From: Bradyrhizobium sp.
Lineage (GTDB): Bacteria > Pseudomonadota > Alphaproteobacteria > Rhizobiales > Xanthobacteraceae
NCBI RefSeq assembly: GCF_030693485.1
Contig: NZ_JAUYAN010000028.1
Coordinates: 1-33,052, forward strand
DNA: 33,052 nt
Direction: 5' to 3'
Shown piece after piece: positions 1 to 8,200 of this stretch; position 1 is the stretch's first letter; each line of letters begins with the position of its first letter. The position numbers and the translations under genes are program-made. The notes beneath the pieces were generated by a model. That model searched no databases, was not told the origin of the DNA, and saw only the letters and a list, made by a program, of their open reading frames with translations.

Positions 1-573
1 CTCGGCTACAACAGCCATGCCTGGGAAATGGGCCGCAACACCGGCGGCGTGTCGCGGATGCGCCTCGCGCTGCGCGATCGCCTGGCCGTGATTCATGCCG
101 CCGCCGGCCGCAAGGTCAGCCTCGTCGGGTGGAGCCTCGGCGGTGTCTACGCGCGCGATCTGGCGCTGCAGGCGCCTGACATGGTGCGTTGTGTGGTGAC
201 GCTGGGAAGTCCGTTCGCCAACGACGTCAGAGCGACCAACGCGACGCGGCTCTATGAGTTGCTGTCGGGCGAGAGGGCGGACGACAATCCGGAGCTTCGC
301 GCCGCGATCGCAGGCGATCTGCCGGTCCCGGCCACGTCGATCTATTCGCGCACCGACGGCATCGTGAACTGGCGAACCTGCCTGCTGCGCCCCTCCGATA
401 CATCGGAAAATATCGAGGTTCACCTCGCCAGTCATGTCGGGCTGGGCGTCAATCCGGCCGCCCTGTGGGCGGTCGCCGATCGCCTGGCCCAGGCGGTGGG
501 CGAATTCAGGCAATTTGACCGATCGGGGCCGTTTGCCATTGCATATGCGCCTCCGGAAAATGCACAATCCTGA
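1..573 (+). CDS. alpha/beta hydrolase, 5'-truncated by window edge
   Basis: An open frame runs from the first base to a TGA at 571-573, so the N-terminus lies outside the window and about 190 residues are visible. The nucleophile elbow GWSLGG is at visible residues 43-48 (Ser45). A plausible acid (Asp119 in SRTDGI) and histidine (His145 in ASHVG) complete a Ser-Asp-His triad. The protein closely resembles the complete hydrolase at 12236-13006, sharing SLVGWSLGG, TLGSPFA and SRTDGI, so the missing part is probably a short N-terminal lobe with the oxyanion loop. Substrate is unknown; a lipase/esterase role fits the wax ester synthase starting 80 bases downstream. The family is certain, the function is not. 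Confidence 0.85.
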   Translation, partial: LGYNSHAWEMGRNTGGVSRMRLALRDRLAVIHAAAGRKVSLVGWSLGGVYARDLALQAPDMVRCVVTLGSPFANDVRATNATRLYELLSGERADDNPELRAAIAGDLPVPATSIYSRTDGIVNWRTCLLRPSDTSENIEVHLASHVGLGVNPAALWAVADRLAQAVGEFRQFDRSGPFAIAYAPPENAQS

Positions 574-653
574 CTAATGTCCCGGCAACAGGGACCGTCT
601 GAAACACAAAGAAGCGCCACCAAGGCGCCGCGTGATCCGCGGGAGGGAAAAAC

Positions 654-2201
654 ATGAGTGACGCCAAAAAGCTGACATCGATGGACGCGTCGTTTCTGTA
701 TCTGGAAACGCCCGAGATGCCGATGCATGTCGGGAGCATGGCGATCTTCCGCCTGCCCGAGGACTACAAGGGCAACTTCTTCGAGGATTTCAAGGCGATG
801 ATCGCCTCGCGGCTGCCCATCGCGCCGATCCTGAAGGCGCGACTGGAGAAAGCGCCACTCGACATCGATCATCCCTCCTGGGTCGAGGACGACCAGTTCG
901 ACATCGACCGCCATATTTTCCGCGGCAGCCTGCCGGCTCCCCATGATCGCCCGACGCTGGAGCGCATCGTCGGCTGGATGCACGCCAAGCTGCTCAACCG
1001 CGCCCGGCCGCTGTGGGAATTCTACGTCTTCGAGGGCATGAAGGACAACGAGATCGGGCTTTATTCCAAGATGCATCATGCCTGCATCGACGGCGGTGCT
1101 GGTGCGGCGCTGACCAGCATGATCTACGACGTGACGCCGGTGCCTCGGACGATCGAGCCGCCGGCGGCGCGGGCCAGGACCGGGAACGAGCCGCGCGACA
1201 TCGCCGCCAACCTGATCGATTCCTATCAGGCGCTGTGGCGCCAGCCCTTCGACGGCTCCGCGGCGCCGAAGAGCATCGACCTGCCGCGCTCGGGCAAGAG
1301 CGATCTCGGATCGATCCTGTTCGACAACGCCATGTTCCAGATCGAATCCGCGGTGAAGTTCGCCGGCAGCATTCCCACCATGCTGAAGAGCGTATCCGAT
1401 GTGGTAGGCAAGATTTCCGATCCGAAGTCGCGCGACAGCATCGCCAGCATGGCGTCGCCGTCGACCATCCTGAACAAGGCGATCTCGTCGGAGCGCAGTT
1501 TTGCCGGCGTCTCGATCTCGTTGTCGCGCGCCAAGGCGCTGGCCAAGCAATCCGGCGGCAAGCTCAACGACGTGGTGCTGGCGCTGTCGTCCGGCGTGGT
1601 TCGGCGCTATCTGCTGCAGCAGGGCGCGCTGCCGACCAAATCGATGACGGCCGCGGTGCCGATCTCGCTGCGTGAAGAGGGCAACACCGATTCCAACAAC
1701 CAGGTGTTCGGCATGATCTGCTCGATCGCCACCAATATCGAGGATCCCAAGGCGCGGCTGGAGGCGATCATCGCGCAATCCACCAAGTCAAAGGAGATGT
1801 CGCATCCGCTGCGCGCCCTGATGCCGCAGGTGTCCAGTATCTCGATGCTCGGCGCGCCGATCCTGGTGCAGATCATGGCGCTGTTGTACAGCCGCTCCAA
1901 CCTGTCGGACGTGCTGCCGCCGGCCGCGAACATCACGGTGTCCAACGTGCCGGGGCCGCGCCAGACGCTGTATGCGGCGGGTGCGGAATTGCTGCACATC
2001 TTCCCGGTGTCGATCTCGACCCACGGGCTGGCGCTCAACATCACGGTGCAGAGCTACCGCGACCAGCTGGATTTCGGGTTCATCGCCGGCGCCAACATCA
2101 TTCCCCATGTCCAGGTTCTGTGCGACATGCTGCCGACCGAATTCGCCGCGCTCGAAGCCGCCTTCGCGCCACCGGCTGACCTCAAGAGCGCGGCAAGCTG
2201 A
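654..2201 (+). CDS. wax ester synthase / diacylglycerol acyltransferase (WS/DGAT)
   Basis: A 515-residue protein of typical WS/DGAT length. The catalytic HHxxxDG motif is seen as HHACIDG at residues 141-147, preceded by the conserved PLW segment (about 119-121) and followed by a KLNDVVLA segment near residue 304 matching the family's second conserved motif. WS/DGAT enzymes transfer an acyl group from acyl-CoA to a long-chain alcohol or diacylglycerol at the inner membrane, making neutral storage lipids. The start is supported by GGGAGG a few bases upstream of ATG. It sits 36 bases before an epoxide-hydrolase-like gene on the same strand, so co-transcription is likely. Alcohol versus diacylglycerol specificity cannot be read from sequence. 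Confidence 0.9.
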   Translation: MSDAKKLTSMDASFLYLETPEMPMHVGSMAIFRLPEDYKGNFFEDFKAMIASRLPIAPILKARLEKAPLDIDHPSWVEDDQFDIDRHIFRGSLPAPHDRPTLERIVGWMHAKLLNRARPLWEFYVFEGMKDNEIGLYSKMHHACIDGGAGAALTSMIYDVTPVPRTIEPPAARARTGNEPRDIAANLIDSYQALWRQPFDGSAAPKSIDLPRSGKSDLGSILFDNAMFQIESAVKFAGSIPTMLKSVSDVVGKISDPKSRDSIASMASPSTILNKAISSERSFAGVSISLSRAKALAKQSGGKLNDVVLALSSGVVRRYLLQQGALPTKSMTAAVPISLREEGNTDSNNQVFGMICSIATNIEDPKARLEAIIAQSTKSKEMSHPLRALMPQVSSISMLGAPILVQIMALLYSRSNLSDVLPPAANITVSNVPGPRQTLYAAGAELLHIFPVSISTHGLALNITVQSYRDQLDFGFIAGANIIPHVQVLCDMLPTEFAALEAAFAPPADLKSAAS

Positions 2202-2237
2202 AGCCAGGTATCGGATTATCAGAGTGAGACGCCAGTA

Positions 2238-3233
2238 ATGATAGAGATGCCGCCGCTGCAGTTCGCCCGGACCAACGGTATTCGCATGGGCTACTACGAT
2301 GCCGGTCCGAAAACCGACACACCGCCGGTCATCCTCTGCCATGGCTGGCCGGAGATGGCGTTTTCCTGGCGGCACCAGATCAAGGCGCTGGGGGAGGCCG
2401 GCATCCGCGTGATCGCGCCTGACCAGCGCGGCTATGGCTCGACCGACCGGCCCGAACCGGTCGAGGCCTACGACATGGAGCAGCTGACCGGCGATCTCGT
2501 CGGCTTGCTCGACCACCTCGGGATCGACAAGGCGATCTTCGTCGGCCACGATTGGGGTGGCTTCATCGTCTGGCAGATGCCGCTGCGTCACATCGACCGC
2601 GTCGCCGGCGTGGTCGGCGTCAATACGCCACATTACGATCGCCTGCCGATCGACCCGATCGAGCTGTTCCGGAAGCGGTTCGGCGACAGCATGTATATCG
2701 TCCAGTTTCAGGATCCCGCGCGCGAGCCGGACCGGATTTTCGGCAGCCGGGTCGAACAGACCTTCGACGCCTTCATGCGCAAGCCGTTGCCGCGCAAGGA
2801 CGATGCACCGGCTGCTCCCGCGACCGCGGGCGTCGGCGCATCGCCCAAGACCAATCTGGCTTTTCCGCAGATGATCGCCGCCTATGACGCCAAATTCGAT
2901 CCGCGCACGCCGATCCTGTCGCCGGAAGAGAAGAAGGTGTTCGTCGATGCGTTCACCCGGACCGGGTTCACCGGCGGCATCAACTGGTACCGCAATTTCT
3001 CCCGTAACTGGCAGCGTTCCGAGGGACTGGACCATACCGTCCGCGTGCCGTCACTGATGATCATGGCGGAAAACGATGTGGTACTGCCGCCATCGGCCGC
3101 CGACGGCATGGAGAAGATCGTGCCGGACCTCGAGAAATACCTGGTTCGCGACAGTGGCCACTGGACACAGCAGGAAAAGCCGGACGAGGTCAGCGCCAAG
3201 CTGATCGAATGGCGCAGGAAGCGGTTTGGGTGA
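2238..3233 (+). CDS. alpha/beta hydrolase, epoxide hydrolase type
   Basis: A 331-residue protein with the soluble epoxide hydrolase layout: oxyanion motif HGWPE at 35-39, RGYGSTDRP near 64-72 and nucleophile motif GHDWGG at 103-108, where Asp105 replaces the serine of esterases. An Asp in AENDVVLP and a His in DSGHWTQQEKP near the C-terminus fit the acid and base. An aspartate nucleophile is typical of epoxide hydrolases and haloalkane dehalogenases; HGxP favours epoxide hydrolase. A Pro/Ala-rich insertion around residues 190-208 lies in the lid region and may shape the substrate site. The gene lies between the wax ester synthase and the P450 fusion, so it could hydrate epoxides made by the P450 (inference). 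Confidence 0.85.
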   Translation: MIEMPPLQFARTNGIRMGYYDAGPKTDTPPVILCHGWPEMAFSWRHQIKALGEAGIRVIAPDQRGYGSTDRPEPVEAYDMEQLTGDLVGLLDHLGIDKAIFVGHDWGGFIVWQMPLRHIDRVAGVVGVNTPHYDRLPIDPIELFRKRFGDSMYIVQFQDPAREPDRIFGSRVEQTFDAFMRKPLPRKDDAPAAPATAGVGASPKTNLAFPQMIAAYDAKFDPRTPILSPEEKKVFVDAFTRTGFTGGINWYRNFSRNWQRSEGLDHTVRVPSLMIMAENDVVLPPSAADGMEKIVPDLEKYLVRDSGHWTQQEKPDEVSAKLIEWRRKRFG

Positions 3234-3252
3234 GAACGCCGAACTCGAATGC

Positions 3253-3340
3253 CGTCATTGCGAGGAGTTCTTGCGACGAAGCAATCCATTCTTTCTTTTC
3301 GCCGCACGATGGATTGCTTCGCTTCGCTCGCAAAGACGTT
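3253..3340. repeat. family B palindromic intergenic repeat, copy 1
   Basis: This imperfect inverted repeat begins CGTCATTGCGAG and has internal arms GAAGCAATCCAT and ATGGATTGCTTCG. It belongs to the same family as the better conserved copy at 16896-16974. It separates the epoxide hydrolase from the P450 fusion and could form a stable RNA hairpin that weakens read-through between them. Its arms are more degenerate than those of the second copy. Confidence 0.8.
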
Positions 3341-3393
3341 GTAAGAGCACGGCTCGTTGCTAAGGATCAGGTTAGGCAAGGGAAACTATCGCG

Positions 3394-6300
3394 ATGGCGT
3401 CGACCAACAAACTGAACCCGATCCCGCATCCGCCGAAGAAGCCGGTGGTCGGCAACATGCTGTCGCTGGACGCCAATGCGCCGGTGCAGCATCTGGTGCG
3501 GATGACGAAGGAACTCGGGCCGATCTTCTGGCTCGACATGATGGGCGCGCCGCTGGTGATCGTCGCCGGCCACGATCTGATCGACGAACTCAGCGACGAG
3601 AAACGGTTCGACAAGGCGGTGCGCGGTGCGCTGCGCCGGGTGCGCGCGATCGGCGGCGACGGCCTGTTCACCGCCGACACCACGGAGCCGAACTGGAGCA
3701 AGGCGCACAACATCCTGTTGACGCCTTTCGGCAACCGCGCCATGCAGTCCTACCATCCGAGCATGGTCGACATCGCCGAGCAGCTGGTGAAGAAGTGGGA
3801 GCGGCTGAACGCCGACGAGGAGATCGACGTCGTTCACGACATGACGGCGCTGACCCTCGACACCATCGGCCTTTGCGGCTTCGACTACCGGTTCAATTCG
3901 TTCTACCGGCGCGATTACCATCCCTTCGTGGAATCGCTGGTGCGCTCGCTCGAGACCATCATGATGACCCGCGGCATCCCGCTGGAGAATCTGTGGCTGC
4001 AAAAGCGCCGTCGCGATCTCGCCGCCGACGTCGCCTTCATGAACAAGATGGTCGACGAAGTTGTCGCCGAACGCCGCAAGAACGCCGAGGCCGCCGAGGG
4101 CAAGAAGGACATGCTCGGCGCCATGATGACCGGCGTCGATCGCGCTACCGGCGAGCAGCTCGACGACGTCAACATCCGCTACCAGATCAATACCTTCCTG
4201 ATCGCGGGCCACGAAACCACCAGCGGGCTGTTGTCCTGCACGCTCTATGCGCTGCTGAAGCATCCCGAGGTGCTGAAGAAGGCCTATGAGGAAGTCGACC
4301 GGGTGCTCGGCCCCGATATCGACGCGCGGCCGACCTATCAGCAGGTCACGCAACTCACCTACATCACCCAGATTCTGAAGGAAGCGCTGCGGCTGTGGCC
4401 GCCGGCGCCGGCCTACGGCATCACGCCGCTCAAGGACGAAACCATCGGCGGCAAATACCAGCTCAGGAAGAACACGTTCATCACCGTTCTGGTGATGGCG
4501 TTGCACCGCGATCCCAGTGTCTGGGGCCCCAATCCCGACGCCTTCGATCCCGAGAACTTCAGCCGCGAGGCCGAGGCGGCGCGTCCGGTCAATGCCTGGA
4601 AGCCGTTCGGCAACGGCCAGCGTGCCTGCATCGGCCGCGGCTTTGCCATGCATGAGGCGGCGCTGGCGATCGGCATGATCCTGCAGCGCTTCAAGTTGAT
4701 CGACAATCATCGTTATCAGATGGTGCTGAAGGAAACGCTGACCATCAAGCCTGACGGCTTCAAGATCAAGGTGCGCCCGCGTACCGACACCGAGCGCGGC
4801 GCCTACGCCGGCCGCGCCACCACGACCGCGCCGGTTTCGGCCGGCGCCGCGGCGCCGCGCGCGCGCACGCGTCCGGGCCACAACACGCCGTTGCTGGTGC
4901 TGTACGGATCGAACCTCGGAACGGCGGAAGAACTGGCGACCCGCGTCGCCGATCTCGCCGAGGTCAACGGTTTCGCCACCAAACTCGCGCCGCTCGATGA
5001 TTTCGTCGGCAAGCTGCCGGAAGAAGGCGGCGTGCTGATCTTCTGCGCATCCTACAATGGCGCCGCCCCCGACAACGCCACGCAGTTCGTCAAATGGCTC
5101 GGCTCCGACTTGCCGAAGGATGCGTTCGCGAAGGTGCGTTACGGCGTGTTCGGCTGCGGCAACAGCGACTGGGCCGCAACCTACCAGTCGATCCCGCGCA
5201 TCCTCGACGAGCAACTGGCCGCCCATGGCGCACACAGCGTCTATGCGCGCGGCGAGGGCGATGCTCGCAGCGATCTCGACGGCCAGTTCGAGAGCTGGTT
5301 CGCCAGGGCTGCACCGCTGGCGATGAAGGAATTCGGCGTCGATTCGGGTTTCAGCCGCAGTGCCGACGACGAGCCGCTGTACCAGATCGAGCCGGTGGCG
5401 CCATCGGCGGTCAATGCCATCGTGGCGCTCGGCGGCGTGACGCCGATGAAGGTGCTGGCCAATCGCGAACTGCAGAACAAGACCGGCGCCGGCGCTTCGG
5501 ACCGATCGACCCGGCATATCGAGGTGGAATTGCCGGCCGGCGTCAGCTACCGGGTCGGTGACCATCTCAGCGTGGTGCCGCGCAATGATCCGTCGCTGGT
5601 GGATGCCGTTGCGCGCCGCTTCGGATTCCTGCCCGGCGACCAGATCCGGCTGCAGGTCGCGCAAGGCCGCCGCGCGCAATTGCCGGTCGGCGACACGGTG
5701 TCGGTCGGACGCCTGCTCTCCGAATTCGTCGAATTGCAGCAGGTCGCGACCCGCAAGCAGATCCAGATCATGTCGGAGCACACGCGCTGCCCGATGACCA
5801 GGCCGAAGCTGCTGGCCTATGTCGGCGACGATGCCGCCGCCACCGAACGCTACCGCTCCGACATCCTGACAAAGCGCAAATCGGTGTTCGACCTGCTGGA
5901 TGAGAATCCGGCGTGCGAATTGCCGTTCCACGCCTATCTCGAAATGCTGTCGCTATTGGCGCCGCGCTATTATTCGATCTCGTCGTCGCCCTCGGTCGAT
6001 GCCAACCGCTGCAGCGTCACCGTCGCCGTGGTGGAAGGCCCCGCGAGTTCCGGACGCGGCGTCTACAAGGGTATCTGTTCGAACTACCTCGCCAGCCGCC
6101 GCGCCGGGGAGACCATCCACGCCACGGTGCGCGAGACCAAGGCGGGCTTCCGGCTGCCCGATGACAACGGCGTGCCCATCATCATGATCGGACCGGGAAC
6201 CGGTCTGGCGCCGTTCCGCGGCTTCCTCGGGGAACGCGAGGCGCGCAAGGCCAGGGGCGCCAGCCTCGGCCCGGCCATGCTGTTCTTCGGCTGCCGCCAT

Positions 6301-6633
6301 CCCGATCAGGATTATCTCTATGCGGACGAATTGAAGGCGTGGGCCGCCGCAGGGGTCACCGAACTGCACACCGCGTTCTCGCGCGCCGAGGGTCCGAAGA
6401 CCTATGTGCAGCAACTGGTAACGACGCAGAAGGACCGCGTCTGGAGCCTGATCGAACAGGGCGCGATCATTTACGTCTGCGGCGACGGCGGCAAGATGGA
6501 GCCGGACGTCAAGGCAGCACTGGTCGCGATCTATCGCGAGCGCAAGGCCGCCGATGCCGAAGCGGGATTGCGCTGGATCGAGGAGATGGGCACCAGCAAC
6601 CGCTACGTGCTGGACGTCTGGGCGGGGAGCTAG
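3394..6633 (+). CDS. self-sufficient cytochrome P450 / NADPH reductase fusion, CYP102 (BM3) type
   Basis: A 1079-residue fusion with heme domain (about 1-455), linker, FMN flavodoxin domain (about 498-640) and FAD/NADPH domain (about 690-1079), as in P450 BM3 (about 1048 residues). Seen: I-helix AGHETTSG (271-278), ExxR (Glu330/Arg333), heme loop FGNGQRACIG (405-414, Cys412), FMN loop LYGSNLGTAEE (503-513), FAD motif RYYSISSSP (858-866), NADPH motif GPGTGLAPFRGF (933-944) and C-terminal Trp1076. Family members hydroxylate or epoxidise fatty acids in the cytosol using NADPH and O2. The BM3 residues that anchor the carboxylate, Arg47 and Tyr51, align with Ala52 and Ile56 here, while Phe87 is kept as Phe92, so the natural substrate may not be a free fatty acid. 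AAGGGA precedes ATG 3394. Confidence 0.96.
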   Translation: MASTNKLNPIPHPPKKPVVGNMLSLDANAPVQHLVRMTKELGPIFWLDMMGAPLVIVAGHDLIDELSDEKRFDKAVRGALRRVRAIGGDGLFTADTTEPNWSKAHNILLTPFGNRAMQSYHPSMVDIAEQLVKKWERLNADEEIDVVHDMTALTLDTIGLCGFDYRFNSFYRRDYHPFVESLVRSLETIMMTRGIPLENLWLQKRRRDLAADVAFMNKMVDEVVAERRKNAEAAEGKKDMLGAMMTGVDRATGEQLDDVNIRYQINTFLIAGHETTSGLLSCTLYALLKHPEVLKKAYEEVDRVLGPDIDARPTYQQVTQLTYITQILKEALRLWPPAPAYGITPLKDETIGGKYQLRKNTFITVLVMALHRDPSVWGPNPDAFDPENFSREAEAARPVNAWKPFGNGQRACIGRGFAMHEAALAIGMILQRFKLIDNHRYQMVLKETLTIKPDGFKIKVRPRTDTERGAYAGRATTTAPVSAGAAAPRARTRPGHNTPLLVLYGSNLGTAEELATRVADLAEVNGFATKLAPLDDFVGKLPEEGGVLIFCASYNGAAPDNATQFVKWLGSDLPKDAFAKVRYGVFGCGNSDWAATYQSIPRILDEQLAAHGAHSVYARGEGDARSDLDGQFESWFARAAPLAMKEFGVDSGFSRSADDEPLYQIEPVAPSAVNAIVALGGVTPMKVLANRELQNKTGAGASDRSTRHIEVELPAGVSYRVGDHLSVVPRNDPSLVDAVARRFGFLPGDQIRLQVAQGRRAQLPVGDTVSVGRLLSEFVELQQVATRKQIQIMSEHTRCPMTRPKLLAYVGDDAAATERYRSDILTKRKSVFDLLDENPACELPFHAYLEMLSLLAPRYYSISSSPSVDANRCSVTVAVVEGPASSGRGVYKGICSNYLASRRAGETIHATVRETKAGFRLPDDNGVPIIMIGPGTGLAPFRGFLGEREARKARGASLGPAMLFFGCRHPDQDYLYADELKAWAAAGVTELHTAFSRAEGPKTYVQQLVTTQKDRVWSLIEQGAIIYVCGDGGKMEPDVKAALVAIYRERKAADAEAGLRWIEEMGTSNRYVLDVWAGS

Positions 6634-6643
6634 GCTTCCTGCT

Positions 6644-6673
6644 GTCGTCCCTGCGCATGCACGCAGGGGCGAC
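6644..6673. terminator. hairpin between convergent genes, possible bidirectional terminator
   Basis: Arms GTCGTCCCTGCG (6644-6655) and CGCAGGGGCGAC (6662-6673) pair at 11 of 12 positions around a 6-base loop. It lies between the P450 fusion and the convergent hydrolase. There is no good T-run on either side, so it may be a transcript-end stabiliser or a small dispersed repeat rather than a classical terminator. Confidence 0.4.
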
Positions 6674-6690
6674 GAAAGGCCGGAAAGATA

Positions 6691-7611
6691 TTACGCCGCC
6701 TTCGCCACCGCGCCATGCGCATGCTTTTCGATGGCGCCGATGATCTCCGGCCACATCGGAATCGGTATCGCGTGGCCCATGCCCTCGATCATCAGCAGCC
6801 TGGCGCCCGGGATCGAGGCCGCGGTGTCCTTGCCGCCCTCGGGGCGCACCAGCGGATCGACTGTGCCGTGAATCACCAGCGTCGGCGCCCTGACGGCGTG
6901 CAGCCGTTGCTTGCGGCTGCCCGAGGCCAGGATGGCGCGGAGCTGGCGGCCGACGCCGTTGGGATTGAGGCCGCGCTCGAAGGTGCGTTCGGCGCGTTCG
7001 AGGTCCTTGGCTTCGTCGAGCGGAAAGCTGCCGACGCGCAGCACCTTCCAGGTCTTGGCGAAGCGTATGAGATATTCTTCCCTGGTGGTCGGGGGCGGCG
7101 CCATCAGCATCGCCGCCGCCTCGCTGGTCGGCGGCGGCACTTTCGGATTGCCGGTCGTCGACATGATCGAGGTCAGCGAGCGCACCCGGTGCGGAAACGA
7201 GATCGCGATTTCCTGCGCTATCATGCCGCCCATGGAGGCGCCGACGATGTGCGCCGACTTGATGCCGAGGGCGTCCATCAGTCCGGTGGTGTCCTCGGCC
7301 ATGTCGCGGATCTTGTACGGCGCGGCCACCGGAATTTTCAGGAACCGCAGCTTCAGCAGTTCGATCAGGGTCAGGCGCTTGCCGCCGCTCAGCCTGCCGG
7401 ATTTGCCGATGTCGCGATTGTCGAAACGGATGACGCGAAATCCGCGGGCCGCCAGTTCGCGGCAGAACTCGTCGTCCCACAGGATCATCTGGGCGCCGAG
7501 TCCCATGATCAGCAGCATCGGCTCCGCGCCGGCGTCGCCGAAGATCTCGTAACAGATGTCGATGCCGTTGGCCCGCGCGATCTGCGGCGGCTGATGGGCT
7601 GACGAATTCAC
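6691..7611 (-). CDS. alpha/beta hydrolase
   Basis: A 306-residue cytosolic hydrolase. The frame stays open upstream, but I place the start at GTG 7611-7609, where AGGGAG sits at proper spacing and the protein begins MNSSAHQPPQIARANG, just before the first beta strand. Seen: nucleophile motif GASMGGM, an Asp in VIHGTVDPLVRPEGG and a His in GMGHAIP, giving a Ser-Asp-His triad, plus RFDNRDIGKSG. It resembles the broad hydrolase group that includes 3-oxoadipate enol-lactonase and PHA-associated hydrolases; substrate unknown. It is divergent from the phaE-phaC operon (208-base gap) and converges on the P450 fusion. Confidence 0.85.
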   Translation of the reverse strand: MNSSAHQPPQIARANGIDICYEIFGDAGAEPMLLIMGLGAQMILWDDEFCRELAARGFRVIRFDNRDIGKSGRLSGGKRLTLIELLKLRFLKIPVAAPYKIRDMAEDTTGLMDALGIKSAHIVGASMGGMIAQEIAISFPHRVRSLTSIMSTTGNPKVPPPTSEAAAMLMAPPPTTREEYLIRFAKTWKVLRVGSFPLDEAKDLERAERTFERGLNPNGVGRQLRAILASGSRKQRLHAVRAPTLVIHGTVDPLVRPEGGKDTAASIPGARLLMIEGMGHAIPIPMWPEIIGAIEKHAHGAVAKAA

Positions 7612-7738
7612 GATGAGCTCCCTGAAATGGCAAAGCGAACCGGGCACTCTATGGCACGGTTTTTCGTGTTGCAGAAGGCTCCGGTGCGGCAGGGAGCCTG
7701 ACAAATCGTCCGTCGCGTTCAAATTGACGCCGGCGATG

Positions 7739-7767
7739 TTGACCGTTCCGTCGCAACAGTGTGGTAT
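7739..7767 (+). promoter_or_regulatory. candidate sigma-70 promoter for phaE-phaC, with leader hairpin
   Basis: TTGACC (7739-7744) and TGGTAT (7762-7767) are separated by 17 bases, about 50 bases before the phaE start. Downstream at 7780-7795, GGGGCT and AGCCCC form a 6-bp leader hairpin ahead of the TGGAGGG ribosome binding site. The -35 is good; the -10 is only fair. Confidence 0.4.
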
Positions 7768-7819
7768 GAGCCAAAAGGCGGGGCTCCAAAGCCCCCGGTG
7801 ATCACGCTGGAGGGCGCCG

Positions 7820-8200
7820 ATGGCAGACAAGAGCAACGATCCGGTTGCGATGTGGCAGAACATGATCGGCGAGATGGAGAAGGGTTTCAACTCCTTCGCC
7901 AATCAGGCCATGGCGTCGCCGGAATTTTCCAAGGTCGTCAATCAGGTCGGCGGGGTCACGGCGGGCGCGCAAAAGCAGCTCGGCGACGTCATGGAGAAAT
8001 ACCTCGTCGGCATGAACCTGCCGAGCCGTGCGCAGATGGTCTCGATGGCCGAGCGGCTGCAGTCGATCGAAGGCCAGTTGAACGAGATCAAGGCGATGCT
8101 GAACGCGATGAACAGCAACGCCGCCGCCGCGACCGGAGTTCCCGTCGCCCCCAGACCGCCACGCACCAGGCGCCCGCCGTCCGCCGGAGAGCCAAAATGA
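7820..8200 (+). CDS. phaE: PhaE-like subunit of class III PHA synthase (short form)
   Basis: A 126-residue protein without signal peptide or membrane segment, mostly predicted helical, with a Pro/Arg-rich tail from about residue 108. The heptad-like stretch AERLQSIEGQLNEIKAMLNAMN near 75-97 suggests a coiled coil, as in PhaE partners. I call it PhaE mainly because its stop overlaps the start of a class III PhaC (ATGA) and because its N-terminal part resembles PhaE-family proteins. Classical PhaE is near 350 residues, so this is a much reduced form. TGGAGGG precedes the ATG. It probably binds PhaC and promotes its activity or granule association. Alternatively it is a phasin-like granule protein. 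Confidence 0.7.
   Translation: MADKSNDPVAMWQNMIGEMEKGFNSFANQAMASPEFSKVVNQVGGVTAGAQKQLGDVMEKYLVGMNLPSRAQMVSMAERLQSIEGQLNEIKAMLNAMNSNAAAATGVPVAPRPPRTRRPPSAGEPK

Noticed and set aside
3367..5931. Very long open frame on the minus strand, antisense to the P450 fusion
   Set aside because: Its translation is Arg/Asp/His/Gly-rich without any family motif, as expected from a GC-rich antisense frame; the plus-strand fusion has full domain motifs.
7612..7902. N-terminal extension of the minus-strand hydrolase
   Set aside because: It overlaps the phaE promoter region and gene start, and GTG 7611 has a proper ribosome binding site.
7759..8196. N-terminal extension of phaC
   Set aside because: The extension overlaps phaE in another frame and is Arg/Gly-rich; ATG 8197 gives the normal class III length.
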